A DNA stretch of 64,000 bases from Staphylococcus borealis (GCF_001224225.1 NZ_CUEE01000007.1:43985-107984); one strand, 5' to 3'; shown: positions 21,876 to 31,589, numbered from the stretch's first letter. The notes: a model not told the origin generated them from the letters alone. Program-made: numbers and translations.

Positions 21876-22436
21876 ATGGCTAATTTAGAAACGTATTTTA
21901 AAAAGAGTCAACCACTAGATGACTATATCGAAAACATGACTGTAAATAAAGACAACGTATTATCGATTTACAATGCATTCACGCCACCTTCAACTGACGA
22001 CAGAATCGGTCAACTTAAAGACCGTCCCTATTCGAAAGTGTTAGTTATAAGTGAAGATTGGTGTGGCGACGCTATGATGAACTTGCCTATACTAAAGCAT
22101 ATTAGTGAGTCACTTCAGTTAGAAGTTCGTGTATTCCATAGAGATGAAGATACAGATCTAATTGACCAGTATTTAACAAATGGTACAGCACGTTCGATTC
22201 CAATCTTTATCTTTATGAATGATCAATTTGAACAAGTTAGTGTTTGGGGACCAAGAGCGCGTGAAGCTCAAGACTATGTTACGCAACTAAGAGCTGAGAA
22301 ATTACCTAATAAAGAAGCGCCTGATTATAATGACAAGGAGAAAGAGGTTCACCACGAAATCGCTACTAAATATAAATCAGATTCTGAATTATGGAATCAA
22401 GTTTATGATTCCATTATCAGTAAATTAATGCTATAA
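21876..22436 (+). CDS. Thioredoxin-family protein with a single active-site cysteine
   Basis: The 186-residue protein contains a thioredoxin fold segment VLVISEDWCGDAMMNLPILKHI and the cis-proline loop GTARSIPIFIFM. The usual WCxxC motif is reduced to WCGD, with only C63, so it cannot form the standard intramolecular disulfide. A monothiol or bacillithiol-linked role is possible but not shown. GGGGAGGTATT lies before the ATG. It is monocistronic with its own terminator. Confidence 0.8.
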   Translation: MANLETYFKKSQPLDDYIENMTVNKDNVLSIYNAFTPPSTDDRIGQLKDRPYSKVLVISEDWCGDAMMNLPILKHISESLQLEVRVFHRDEDTDLIDQYLTNGTARSIPIFIFMNDQFEQVSVWGPRAREAQDYVTQLRAEKLPNKEAPDYNDKEKEVHHEIATKYKSDSELWNQVYDSIISKLML

Positions 22437-22455
22437 ACGCAAATAAAAACAAAAT

Positions 22456-22503
22456 GGGTAGTGAAGCAGATATTATTTTATTTCTGCTCCACTACCCTCT
22501 TTA
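22456..22503. terminator. Terminator between thioredoxin-like gene and pmtD
   Basis: GGGTAGTG-AAGCAGA and TCTGCTCCACTACCC form a long near-perfect hairpin, followed on the plus strand by TCTTTATTT. It serves the plus-strand gene and may also stop pmtD transcription arriving from the other side. Confidence 0.85.
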
Positions 22504-22529
22504 TTTAGGAACAACTTCCTATGCTTGTC

Positions 22530-23258
22530 TTAAATATCTCTTTTAGCTGCATAAGCAATATTCGCAATGAATAAAACAACAATTGATGCTAATGAGATAA
22601 ACCATTGCCAATTTGAAAATTTAATGCTATCCGTTTGAGATTTCTCAGTTAAATAACTGAAAGGAATATATTTTAGTGATTTTTGAATTTTTTCGCCCCA
22701 ATCAGGAATCAAACCAATAAAAGGTTGAATAAACGGTACGATAAATACTAAGAAGATGCCTAACGTGAAAATAACTGCTGGTTTTTGAACTATTAATGTC
22801 ACTAAGAATAATAGTAAACCAAAGAATAGTAAGAAGATAAGATAGAACCATATGTTCGTTAAGAACTTATCTCCGTCTAAATTTTTTCCATCAGTAAATG
22901 CTTGTACTAACATTAAAGTAATATATGTGATAAGTGCAAAAATAAAAGAAATTAACACAATTGAAATTGTTTTAGCAATGATATAACCAATTCTATTCTT
23001 CACTTTGTTCATATACAGTTGAATCGTACCTTGAGAATAATCACGAGTAATCGTCTTAATCACTACTAGCAAGCCAAAGAATAAAAACATCCAATTTGCC
23101 ATAGATAGAATTGACGAATAATTTACTTGATCAGTATTTCGTGCCATTAAGAATGTTATTAATCCTAAAACTAACCAGATTAATAGTAATGCAATGTAAG
23201 TTAGATAACTTTTACAAAAACTCAATATATCATATTTAACTAATTGTAAACTTCTCAT
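22530..23258 (-). CDS. pmtD: PSM exporter permease PmtD
   Basis: This 242-residue ABC-2 type permease has about six hydrophobic segments, ending WFISLASIVVLFIANIAYAAKRDI. It is the last gene of a five-gene pmtR-A-B-C-D block that matches the S. aureus phenol-soluble modulin transporter in order, strand and size. Pmt exports PSM peptides and protects the producer from them. The start is 1 bp after the pmtC stop, so translation is coupled. Confidence 0.88.
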   Translation of the reverse strand: MRSLQLVKYDILSFCKSYLTYIALLLIWLVLGLITFLMARNTDQVNYSSILSMANWMFLFFGLLVVIKTITRDYSQGTIQLYMNKVKNRIGYIIAKTISIVLISFIFALITYITLMLVQAFTDGKNLDGDKFLTNIWFYLIFLLFFGLLLFLVTLIVQKPAVIFTLGIFLVFIVPFIQPFIGLIPDWGEKIQKSLKYIPFSYLTEKSQTDSIKFSNWQWFISLASIVVLFIANIAYAAKRDI

Positions 23259-24131
23259 TTATTTGTCACCTCTTTGATTAATATTAAAGTACGTATCACG
23301 AAGCGAACTTTTTCTTGTTTCAATATACTTAGGATATAAATCTTTTTGTGCTAAAGATTTGAGTATTTGTTTATAATCTTTTTGTGCCTTAATCATGATT
23401 TCGCCACTATCTTTATGAGATTGAAGTACGTTGAAATGTGCTGTTAAATAGTCAAGCGCTGCGTTAAATTCTTCAACTTCAAATTTAAGTGATGTATGAT
23501 CTTGAGCGCTACCGTCTTTCATATTAACGTCTTGTACAAAGTTACCGTCACGTAAGAAGACAGCTCTATCACAAATCAATTCTATATCTTCTAATTTATG
23601 GCTTGAAATTAATATTTTCATTCCTAAATCATTCACTAATGATTGAATCGTTTCTAAGACATCAATCGAGCCATCTGGATCCATACCATTGGTTGGTTCA
23701 TCTAGTATTAAATATTTCGGTTTATTCATTAATGAAACAGCAATCGCTAGTTTTTGTTTCATACCCATTGAATATTTTTTTACCTTTTTCTTAATGTATG
23801 GTCTCATACCAAATGCGTCTATAATTTTATCTGTATAATCTTTGTCGAAACCTTTTCCTAGAACCTGAGCAAATAATCTCAAGTTATTTAAACCTGTTTT
23901 ATTATCATAGAGCTTTGGATGTTCAATAAGATAACCTACGTTCTCGTTATCGTTTAGTTGAACCTTTCCTTTGAAATTAATAATATTGCCATTCATTACT
24001 TTCATTAATGTTGTTTTACCAACACCATTTTTACCAATTAAACCTACAATCTGACTATCTCCAAAATCAAAATTGATATTATCTAAAACATCATTATCTC
24101 CATATGTTTTTGTAATGTTTTCTAATTTCAT
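23259..24131 (-). CDS. pmtC: PSM exporter ATPase PmtC
   Basis: This ABC ATPase subunit of 290 residues has Walker A GKNGVGKTTLMK, signature KYSMGMKQKLAIA, Walker B YLILDEPTNGMDP and switch histidine ISSHKLEDIE. It pairs with PmtD and, with PmtA-PmtB, forms the phenol-soluble modulin exporter. The C-terminal ~80 residues after the ATPase core are a small accessory domain. It overlaps pmtB by 4 bp. Confidence 0.9.
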   Translation of the reverse strand: MKLENITKTYGDNDVLDNINFDFGDSQIVGLIGKNGVGKTTLMKVMNGNIINFKGKVQLNDNENVGYLIEHPKLYDNKTGLNNLRLFAQVLGKGFDKDYTDKIIDAFGMRPYIKKKVKKYSMGMKQKLAIAVSLMNKPKYLILDEPTNGMDPDGSIDVLETIQSLVNDLGMKILISSHKLEDIELICDRAVFLRDGNFVQDVNMKDGSAQDHTSLKFEVEEFNAALDYLTAHFNVLQSHKDSGEIMIKAQKDYKQILKSLAQKDLYPKYIETRKSSLRDTYFNINQRGDK

Positions 24132-24811
24132 GTAAGCCCTCCTTTATTTTCACGCTGATTGATACGTTTTAATTGAATCAAATAGTTTATAATCATCCAA
24201 ATAATACTTAAAATCAATAAACCGTAATTGTAATAGACGCCTAACACATTATAGGTATAGTAGTGTTGGAACACGAGTACATTAATAACTGCGAATACCG
24301 TTGTTATTGCAAATGGTATAGCCAACATCATAATCATAATATATGGTGCATAAGCTATGCCTTCACGCTTTCTTTCAGTGTTCCTACTAAATGCAATTGG
24401 AATGCTGAAAAAATTCACGAATATAAAAGCTATTGCAGTTGAATACCTTAAATCTCCAAAATCTATATTGGACGATTGAAAATTATATAATGCGATGATA
24501 CATCCACCAAATAACGTTAACACAATACATGTAATATAATTTGCGTTGAGCATATCTTTCTTAGAAACAGGTAAGCTTTCGTAAAATAAATACGAACTTT
24601 TCCCACCTAACCTTCTATGCAGTCTAAATAAATGTCCAGAATCTAAAATGCTGACAACCATTAATGTGATAGCAATGGGTGCATAGAACAGAAAATAAAG
24701 TTCGGTTTTAGAAAGTACCAATGCATATAGTGGATTAAAGAGCAATAACGCAAGATAAATGACTATTGTTACACTTCGACATTTAAAATTTCTAATTAAT
24801 AATTGCTTCAT
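24128..24811 (-). CDS. pmtB: PSM exporter permease PmtB
   Basis: The 227-residue hydrophobic protein has about six membrane-spanning segments and a conserved loop LHRRLGGKSSYLFYESLPVSKKDML. This fits an ABC-2 permease of the Pmt family. Four-base overlaps join it to pmtA upstream and pmtC downstream. The assignment rests mostly on operon position, because membrane permeases diverge quickly. Confidence 0.87.
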   Translation of the reverse strand: MKQLLIRNFKCRSVTIVIYLALLLFNPLYALVLSKTELYFLFYAPIAITLMVVSILDSGHLFRLHRRLGGKSSYLFYESLPVSKKDMLNANYITCIVLTLFGGCIIALYNFQSSNIDFGDLRYSTAIAFIFVNFFSIPIAFSRNTERKREGIAYAPYIMIMMLAIPFAITTVFAVINVLVFQHYYTYNVLGVYYNYGLLILSIIWMIINYLIQLKRINQRENKGGLT

Positions 24812-25707
24812 TTTACCAACCTACTTTGCTGAAATTCTTGTTGATTGTCACGCAGATGAGATTTTTCGATATAAATCATCAGTTCTTCTATTGTAGGTTG
24901 TTGAATATTAACGTTGTTTCCAAACAATTCTTTAAACACTTGAGCATGTTGCGTAAATCCTTTAAATCCAGTCGATTTCACTTCTTTATATAGAAATAAA
25001 CGATTTAATTCTTCGTCTAAATCTTCATTATCACCTTGTACTATTGCGTATTGTTCTTGTAATTGATGGCGGAATCCTTGCATGATAATTTCTCCATTTT
25101 TTATGTGTACAAGATAGTCAGCAATTTTTTCTAGGTCTGAAATGATATGCGTTGAAATAAATAATGTCTTATTTTCATCGAGTAGTTCACTTTGTAATAT
25201 TTCTAACACTTCATTGCGAACGATTGGGTCTAAACCTGCAGTTGGCTCATCCAAAATGAATAATTCTGCATGGTGACTCAAAGCAAGCGCTAGTGACAAT
25301 TTCATTTTCATACCTGTTGAGAAATGCTTAATTTTATTATTAAAAGGTAGTTTAAATTTCTCTAAGTAATATTTGAACGTTTCTGAATCCCAATCACTAT
25401 AAAATGGTGATACCATTTTTTCAAGTTTTTTTGGAGTCCATTGTTGATTAAAGTAAATTTCAGAATAAACAAAACCTATTTTATTTTTAATCCATTTCGG
25501 TTTATTTGTAATTCGTTCACCGAAAATGAAAATATCACCATTACTAGGTTCTAATATATCCATTATCAACCGAATCATTGTCGTCTTTCCTGCGCCGTTA
25601 GCCCCAATGAACCCAGTTACAAATCCTTGAGGAATATTGAATGAAAGATTGTTAATTGAAAATGCTCTATTTTGATACGATACATTTTTTACTTCAATGA
25701 CATTCAT
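24808..25707 (-). CDS. pmtA: PSM exporter ATPase PmtA
   Basis: This ABC ATPase of 299 residues has Walker A GANGAGKTTMIRL, signature HFSTGMKMKLSLA, Walker B LFILDEPTAGLDP and H-loop ISTHIISDLE. It resembles GntR-linked YtrB-type ATPases. With PmtB it forms one half of the exporter. It overlaps pmtR by 4 bp, so the repressor and first ATPase are co-translated. Confidence 0.9.
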   Translation of the reverse strand: MNVIEVKNVSYQNRAFSINNLSFNIPQGFVTGFIGANGAGKTTMIRLIMDILEPSNGDIFIFGERITNKPKWIKNKIGFVYSEIYFNQQWTPKKLEKMVSPFYSDWDSETFKYYLEKFKLPFNNKIKHFSTGMKMKLSLALALSHHAELFILDEPTAGLDPIVRNEVLEILQSELLDENKTLFISTHIISDLEKIADYLVHIKNGEIIMQGFRHQLQEQYAIVQGDNEDLDEELNRLFLYKEVKSTGFKGFTQHAQVFKELFGNNVNIQQPTIEELMIYIEKSHLRDNQQEFQQSRLVK

Positions 25708-26084
25708 TCTTCTTCCTCCTCATAAATTAAAGTTAATATTTCTTTTAATTCTTTCAGAGGCATATCGATTGTTTTAGCTTCTTTGATCATTAATCGAGCA
25801 AGATTTTCTATTACAAAGAATTGCTTTTCTTTTAATATTGAACTATCTTGTTCTTTAACAAAGGTGCCTTTTCCTCGAACAGTTGTAACAAATCCATCTT
25901 TTTCTAAATCTTCGTAAGCTCTCTTAGTCGTGATTAGACTCACTTGCAAATCTTTTGCCAGCTCACGCATCGAAGGTAAGTGGCTACCAGCTTCAACATA
26001 GCCTTTTAAAATATTTTCTTTGATTTGTTGCTTGATTTGTTCATAAATGGGTTGTTCACTGGTGTTTTTTAGAATAATTTTCAT
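25704..26084 (-). CDS. pmtR: GntR-family repressor PmtR
   Basis: The 126-residue YtrA-type GntR regulator has the winged-helix motif IYEQIKQQIKENILKGYVEAGSHLPSMRELAKDLQVSLITTKRAYEDLEKDGFV in its N-terminal half, plus a short C-terminal helical part and no large ligand domain. In S. aureus PmtR represses pmtABCD and PSMs relieve the repression by binding PmtR. The gene heads the operon and autoregulation through a dyad at 26105-26123 is expected. GGGGGACATCA lies just before the ATG. Confidence 0.9.
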   Translation of the reverse strand: MKIILKNTSEQPIYEQIKQQIKENILKGYVEAGSHLPSMRELAKDLQVSLITTKRAYEDLEKDGFVTTVRGKGTFVKEQDSSILKEKQFFVIENLARLMIKEAKTIDMPLKELKEILTLIYEEEEE

Positions 26085-26104
26085 TGATGTCCCCCTTTAA
26101 TGAC

Positions 26105-26123
26105 TGTATATACATAATATACA
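26105..26123. promoter_or_regulatory. Candidate PmtR operator dyad
   Basis: TGTATAT-ACATA-ATATACA is a perfect inverted repeat 21 bp upstream of the pmtR start. A second related half-site series (CTATATACACG) follows at once. Position and symmetry suit autoregulation by the GntR-type PmtR. The base preference has not been compared with a measured PmtR site. Confidence 0.55.
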
Positions 26124-26218
26124 CACTATATACACGTTTGTAAAGTCATATACGTAAATATCCCCATAAAACACGTTATTAAGAAAAATTGTATATATTT
26201 ACTAGATACAATAAGAAA

Positions 26219-26413
26219 GTGGGCGAGAATTATTAAAATTCTCGCCCACACCCAGCTTGCTTGGCTTGTAGAATTTCTTAGTGAAATTCTCTTTGTTGGG
26301 GCCCCGCCCGCAAGGTTGACTAAAACTGAGAAACGTTTGACTTAAACGCTTTTTCAAATCAGTCAGCTAGTGCGAATCTGCAAAATAGCATGATTATATT
26401 ATTTATGTCTGAG
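26219..26413 (-). repeat. STAR-like intergenic element, copy 4 (one unit, reverse orientation)
   Basis: The same modules appear in inverted order: terminal hairpin GTGGGCGAGAATT...AATTCTCGCCCAC at the left, one unit with GAATTTC-TTAGT-GAAATTC and GGGGCCCCGCCCGC, the ACTGAGAAACG...TCAGTCAGC arms, and the boundary TTATATTATTTATGTCTGA. The 26085-26425 gap contains only this element and the pmtR control region. Confidence 0.82.
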
Positions 26414-26425
26414 ATTCTTAAAGTG

Positions 26426-26605
26426 CTATTTTTTATTTTTCTTTCTATCATTACTACGATTAATAAAAGCACATATCATAAACATGATTGCAGCTAATAA
26501 TAATTTAACGCCTTGATCTTCATGTCCTGAAGCTTGTAAGTAATAACCAATAACAAATAATACAATTGCCAAGGTCACGAAAATCTTAGTTAAATGTTTC
26601 ATCAT
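26426..26605 (-). CDS. Small two-segment membrane protein, unknown function
   Basis: The 59-residue frame MMKHLTKIFVTLAIVLFVIG... has two hydrophobic stretches (residues ~7-22 and ~35-49) and a basic C-terminus NRSNDRKKNKK. GAGGTG lies 8-13 nt before the ATG at 26605, which is preferred to an in-frame GTG three codons upstream. No family recognised. A nearby type I toxin gene is separate and has its own signals. Confidence 0.65.
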   Translation of the reverse strand: MMKHLTKIFVTLAIVLFVIGYYLQASGHEDQGVKLLLAAIMFMICAFINRSNDRKKNKK

Positions 26606-26674
26606 AATTAACACCTCAATAACCGTATTATAACAAACATCAAGACATATTACGGTTTCAATGGATATTTAAAA

Positions 26675-26702
26675 TTGAAAATATGCTTCCATATGTTAAA
26701 AT
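26675..26702 (+). promoter_or_regulatory. Promoter of the putative antitoxin RNA
   Basis: TTGAAA (26675-26680), a 16-bp spacer and TAAAAT (26697-26702) with an upstream TG at 26694-26695 make an extended -10 promoter. A start near 26709 would produce an RNA of about 57 nt ending at the hairpin at 26732-26765. Confidence 0.6.
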
Positions 26703-26708
26703 TTAAGT

Positions 26709-26766
26709 GTATCCACGAATTACATTACACAGCCCCTAACTTGTGACGGCAAGTTAGGGGCTTTTG
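26709..26766 (+). ncRNA. Putative antitoxin RNA of an Fst/par-like type I system
   Basis: The inferred RNA begins after an extended -10 promoter. It contains CCACGAATTACATTACAC (26713-26730), followed by a strong terminator with stem GCCCCTAACTTG/CAAGTTAGGGGC and a TTTT tail. The CCACGA and CATTACAC blocks are also present, without the 4-base insert, at 26865-26878 over the toxin start codon. The RNA is therefore complementary to the ribosome-binding/start region of the toxin mRNA, which is made from the opposite strand. This reproduces the RNAII-RNAI logic of the enterococcal par locus (short convergent RNA, shared terminator, direct repeats). Transcript ends are inferred. Confidence 0.6.
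26732..26765. terminator. Convergent terminator shared by toxin and antitoxin RNAs
   Basis: A perfect 12-bp stem GCCCCTAACTTG/CAAGTTAGGGGC with a 6-nt loop is followed by TTTT on the plus strand. The minus-strand side lacks a T run, so it should terminate the antitoxin better than the toxin transcript. Confidence 0.85.
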
Positions 26767-26777
26767 TGTATGGTCAT

Positions 26778-26873
26778 CTACTTATCTTTCCACTTAGATT
26801 CTAACCAAACACGAAATATGACGAGTATACCACCCGTAATCAGTGTCACCATACCCTCTAATAGCCACGACAT
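26778..26873 (-). CDS. Fst-like type I toxin peptide (31 aa)
   Basis: The frame encodes a 31-residue peptide with N-terminal MSWLLEGMVTLITGG, a hydrophobic core ITGGILVIF and the end RVWLESKWKDK. This is the usual architecture of Fst/SprA-type membrane toxins: about 30 residues, one membrane helix, a WL after the core, and a charged tail. GGAGGTG lies 8 nt before the ATG. The start region carries the direct repeat shared with the antitoxin RNA. An extended -10 (TGTTAAAAT, 26925-26933) and a LexA-type box (26942-26955) lie upstream. The annotation as toxin is inference from size, topology and module layout. Confidence 0.65.
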   Translation of the reverse strand: MSWLLEGMVTLITGGILVIFRVWLESKWKDK

Positions 26874-26908
26874 TACACTACACCTCCAAATGAAAAGTGT
26901 CATATCTT

Positions 26909-26955
26909 ATGATGACCTGTCATCATTTTAACATAAAAAGCGAACAAATGTTCGA
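26909..26955 (-). promoter_or_regulatory. Toxin promoter with LexA (SOS) box and second dyad
   Basis: CGAACAAATGTTCG at 26942-26955 matches the Gram-positive LexA operator (CGAAC-N4-GTTCG) exactly. It covers the -35 zone of the toxin promoter, whose extended -10 is TGTTAAAAT (minus strand, 26925-26933). The dyad ATGATGAC-CT-GTCATCAT (26909-26926) overlaps the expected transcription start. LexA binding here should silence the toxin until DNA damage. The same box also lies 111 bp upstream of the aminotransferase, so a role there is possible but less well placed. Confidence 0.7.
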
Positions 26956-27066
26956 TTTATAAGAATCTTAACTATCAATTCTATGTAATCATAATAGGAA
27001 CACTTTATCTTTATGACATTTAAAGATAATATATTATTAAACACTAAAAAAAGTGAGGTTAAATAA

Positions 27067-28353
27067 ATGAACCCATTAGCTCAAAACTTAAATAATCAAC
27101 TTGTTGATGATTGTCCTGAAATTTTAAGTATGCTTTCAACGCTAGGCCAATCTATGTACTATCCAAAAGGTATATTATCTCAATCGGCCGATGCTAAAAA
27201 AACAAAATACAATGCGACTATTGGTATGGCTACAAATAAAGATGGAAAAATGTATGCTGATACGTTATTTGATGTCTATAATCATCTATCACCTGATGAC
27301 GTATTTCCGTATGCACCACCACAAGGATTAGAAGCTTTAAGAGATTTATGGCAAGATAAAATGCTCAAAGAAAATCCTGATTTATCAAAAGAAACGATTA
27401 GTAGACCAATTGTCACTAATGCGTTGACTCATGGTTTATCTCTTATTGCTGATTTATTTGTAGAGAGTGGCGATACGATCTTAGTACCTACTCACAATTG
27501 GGGTAACTATAAATTAATATATGAAACACGTCATTCAGCAAATATTGAAACATATTCAATATTTAATCATGAAGGTCACTATACAACAAATGATTTAGTG
27601 ACTACTTTAGACAACTACAATCAAGATAAAGTCGTACTCATTCTGAATTACCCTAACAATCCTACTGGTTATACACCGAATAAAGATGAAGTTACAACTA
27701 TAGTATCAGCTATTCGTTCACTTGCTGAAAAGGGCACAAAAGTGATAGCTGTTGTTGACGATGCTTACTACGGCTTATTTTATGAAGATGTGTATCGCCA
27801 ATCTATATTTACTGCGTTAAATCAAATTGAATCAAATAATATATTACCGATTCGTTTAGATGGCGCTACTAAAGAATTCTTTGCTTGGGGACTACGTGTT
27901 GGTTTCCTTACATTTGGTCTAAGCAATCATACAGCTAAAGAAGTATTAGAGGCGAAAGTTAAAGGTTTAATACGAAGTAATATTTCAAGTGGACCAATGC
28001 CTTCACAAAGTGCTATTAAATACGTCTTAGAACATCATGACCAATTTGATAAAGAAATCCAACAAAATATTGATACTTTACAACAACGATATGAAGTAAC
28101 TAAGTCAGTTGTATATGATGATAAATACAAAAATCATTGGCAAGCATATGATTTTAACTCAGGTTATTTCATGGCAGTCAAAGTCAATGGCGTAAATCCT
28201 GAAGAACTTCGTACGCATTTAATCAATGAATATTCAATTGGAATCATTGCTTTAAATGACTCTGATATCCGAATTGCGTTTAGTTGTATTGAAAAAGATG
28301 ATATTCCACATGTGTTTGAATCAATCGCAAAAGCAATAGATGATTTAAAGTAA
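27067..28353 (+). CDS. Aminotransferase class I/II (PLP-dependent)
   Basis: The 428-residue fold-type I aminotransferase has the NYPNNPTGYTPN substrate/cofactor loop, VVDDAYYGLFYED with the PLP-pyridine aspartate and tyrosine, the Schiff-base lysine in LDGATKEFFAWGLRVGF and the carboxylate-binding arginine in DIRIAFSCIE. Substrate specificity cannot be read; aromatic or branched-chain amino acids are the common choices for such enzymes. The start ATG 27067 follows AGTGAGGTTAAATA. It lies downstream of the SOS-boxed toxin module and diverges from it. Confidence 0.85.
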   Translation: MNPLAQNLNNQLVDDCPEILSMLSTLGQSMYYPKGILSQSADAKKTKYNATIGMATNKDGKMYADTLFDVYNHLSPDDVFPYAPPQGLEALRDLWQDKMLKENPDLSKETISRPIVTNALTHGLSLIADLFVESGDTILVPTHNWGNYKLIYETRHSANIETYSIFNHEGHYTTNDLVTTLDNYNQDKVVLILNYPNNPTGYTPNKDEVTTIVSAIRSLAEKGTKVIAVVDDAYYGLFYEDVYRQSIFTALNQIESNNILPIRLDGATKEFFAWGLRVGFLTFGLSNHTAKEVLEAKVKGLIRSNISSGPMPSQSAIKYVLEHHDQFDKEIQQNIDTLQQRYEVTKSVVYDDKYKNHWQAYDFNSGYFMAVKVNGVNPEELRTHLINEYSIGIIALNDSDIRIAFSCIEKDDIPHVFESIAKAIDDLK

Positions 28354-28460
28354 ACAATCGATATAATGAAGTAATATAATTATGATGTTAAGAAAAAGTT
28401 CTCGTATTCGAATAAGTCCATCATTCTGAACGACAAAATAACTCGAAAGTTGTGATCTTA

Positions 28461-28631
28461 ATGGTAACTATTTTTTTAATATTGCTTATTATTAATTTTA
28501 TCTTAACGTCATATCATTTGTATCTTTACGCATTTACGTCAACCGGACATGTACCCAAAAATTTATATTTTTTCATAGGATTACTCACCCTATTCATTCT
28601 ATTTGGAGCATGGTTACTAGATTTATTATAA
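28461..28631 (+). CDS. Small two-helix membrane protein (56 aa), unknown
   Basis: The frame begins MVTIFLILLIINFILTSYHLYL and has a second hydrophobic stretch NLYFFIGLLTLFILFGAWLL joined by a polar loop (FTSTGHVPK). This suggests a helical hairpin in the membrane. The upstream ribosome site is weak (GTGATC, or GAAAG further up). No family recognised. Apart from this frame the 28354-28886 gap holds a STAR-like element. Confidence 0.45.
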   Translation: MVTIFLILLIINFILTSYHLYLYAFTSTGHVPKNLYFFIGLLTLFILFGAWLLDLL

Positions 28632-28666
28632 ATTTTTCTATTATCATTCTTAAATAATGTAAAAAA

Positions 28667-28874
28667 CGGGAGTGGGACAGAATTCTTTTAAAATTCGTCG
28701 TCCCTCTCCCAACTTGCTTTGCTTGTAGGATTTCTTGATGAAATTCTCTTTGTTGGGGCCCCGCCCGCAAGGATGACTAAAACTGAGAAAAGCTTGAATT
28801 AAGCGCCTTCTCAGTTCAGTCAGCTACTGCGGATTTGCAAAATAGCTCCATTATATTATTTATGTCCTAGACTC
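28667..28874 (-). repeat. STAR-like intergenic element, copy 5 (one unit, reverse orientation)
   Basis: It starts with GGGAGTGGGACAGAATTC, whose complement-like partner GTCCCTCTCCC follows at once. Next come the CAACTTGCTTTGCTTGTAGG core, GGGGCCCCGCCCGC, the AACTGAGAAAAGC...CTTCTCAGTTCAGTCAGC arm pair and the TTATATTATTTATGTCC boundary. It is nearly the same as copy 4 apart from point changes. It sits between the 56-residue frame and the ClbS-like gene. Confidence 0.85.
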
Positions 28875-28886
28875 GTTTTTATAAAG

Positions 28887-29405
28887 TTATCTATCTAATT
28901 CTGTTTTCTTCCACTTTCTAATTTTGGTTCTAAATGTCTTAAATGGTGCTACTGTGTTAATATGAATCCACTTCCAAACCGGCCATTTGGAAGGCGTTGA
29001 TGACGCCCATTGCCTTTTATCACTCTCAAATAATGTTTTATCATCTAAACTTTTAATTAATTCAATCATGCTATCTACTTCTTTATTAAACTGATTAATA
29101 AGTTGCTCTAATGTGTAGTTTGAGTATGTTTGATAAAATTCTTGATATAATCCCCCTAAATTATTCCACTTATAATTCGGGCTAGGTGTTACAACGGATA
29201 TATTATTTTTATTATCCCTTTCCCAAGATTGAATTAAATTTAACCATCCTAACTGATATGCAATCATTTGCGCTGGTGTCCTATCAATACCAGTTTTATA
29301 TATATCCTTTTCTGCTTCTGATACATCACTAAATTCGTGAATAAATAAATCGGCTCTTTTCCTAATTTCAATTATTAAAGCATCTTTATCCGCATACGTT
29401 TGCAT
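28887..29405 (-). CDS. ClbS/DfsB-family DinB-like four-helix protein
   Basis: The 172-residue protein resembles the ClbS/DfsB group of the DinB superfamily, with the N-terminal KDALIIEIRKRADLFIHEFSDV helix. It has the RTPAQMIAYQLGWLNLIQSWE segment (conserved mid-domain histidine position replaced by Gln/Trp-rich sequence) and a C-terminal WPVWKWIHINTVAPFKTFRTKIRKWKK. ClbS itself hydrolyses the cyclopropane warhead of colibactin; other members have unknown roles. The C-terminal basic tail is consistent with family members that bind nucleic acid. The function here is unproven. Confidence 0.72.
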   Translation of the reverse strand: MQTYADKDALIIEIRKRADLFIHEFSDVSEAEKDIYKTGIDRTPAQMIAYQLGWLNLIQSWERDNKNNISVVTPSPNYKWNNLGGLYQEFYQTYSNYTLEQLINQFNKEVDSMIELIKSLDDKTLFESDKRQWASSTPSKWPVWKWIHINTVAPFKTFRTKIRKWKKTELDR

Positions 29406-29533
29406 CTCATCACCACCAATTATTTATATGTTTAGTATATAATATTTCATCCAATTAAAATATGTATTTATCAACTATAATTTAAACCTAAATTTCATAT
29501 CTTTATTATTAAAATAATTTTTCAATCAAAAAA

Positions 29534-29566
29534 CGCTTTTCAAAAGAAGTCATCTTTTGAAAAGCG
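29534..29566 (-). terminator. groESL terminator
   Basis: A 14-bp inverted repeat CGCTTTTCAAAAGA/TCTTTTGAAAAGCG with a 5-nt loop is followed by TTTTTT on the minus strand. It lies 37 bp beyond the groEL stop. Confidence 0.9.
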
Positions 29567-29602
29567 CTTATGTTACTAAATCTAATTAGCTTATGACGTG
29601 GA

Positions 29603-31222
<1,620 letters not shown>

Positions 31223-31274
31223 TTAGTGTACCTCCATTATGTCAATAAATTTAATGTTGATTATTTATAAAAAT

Positions 31275-31574
<300 letters not shown>

Positions 31575-31589
31575 TTAACAGGTTCCTTT

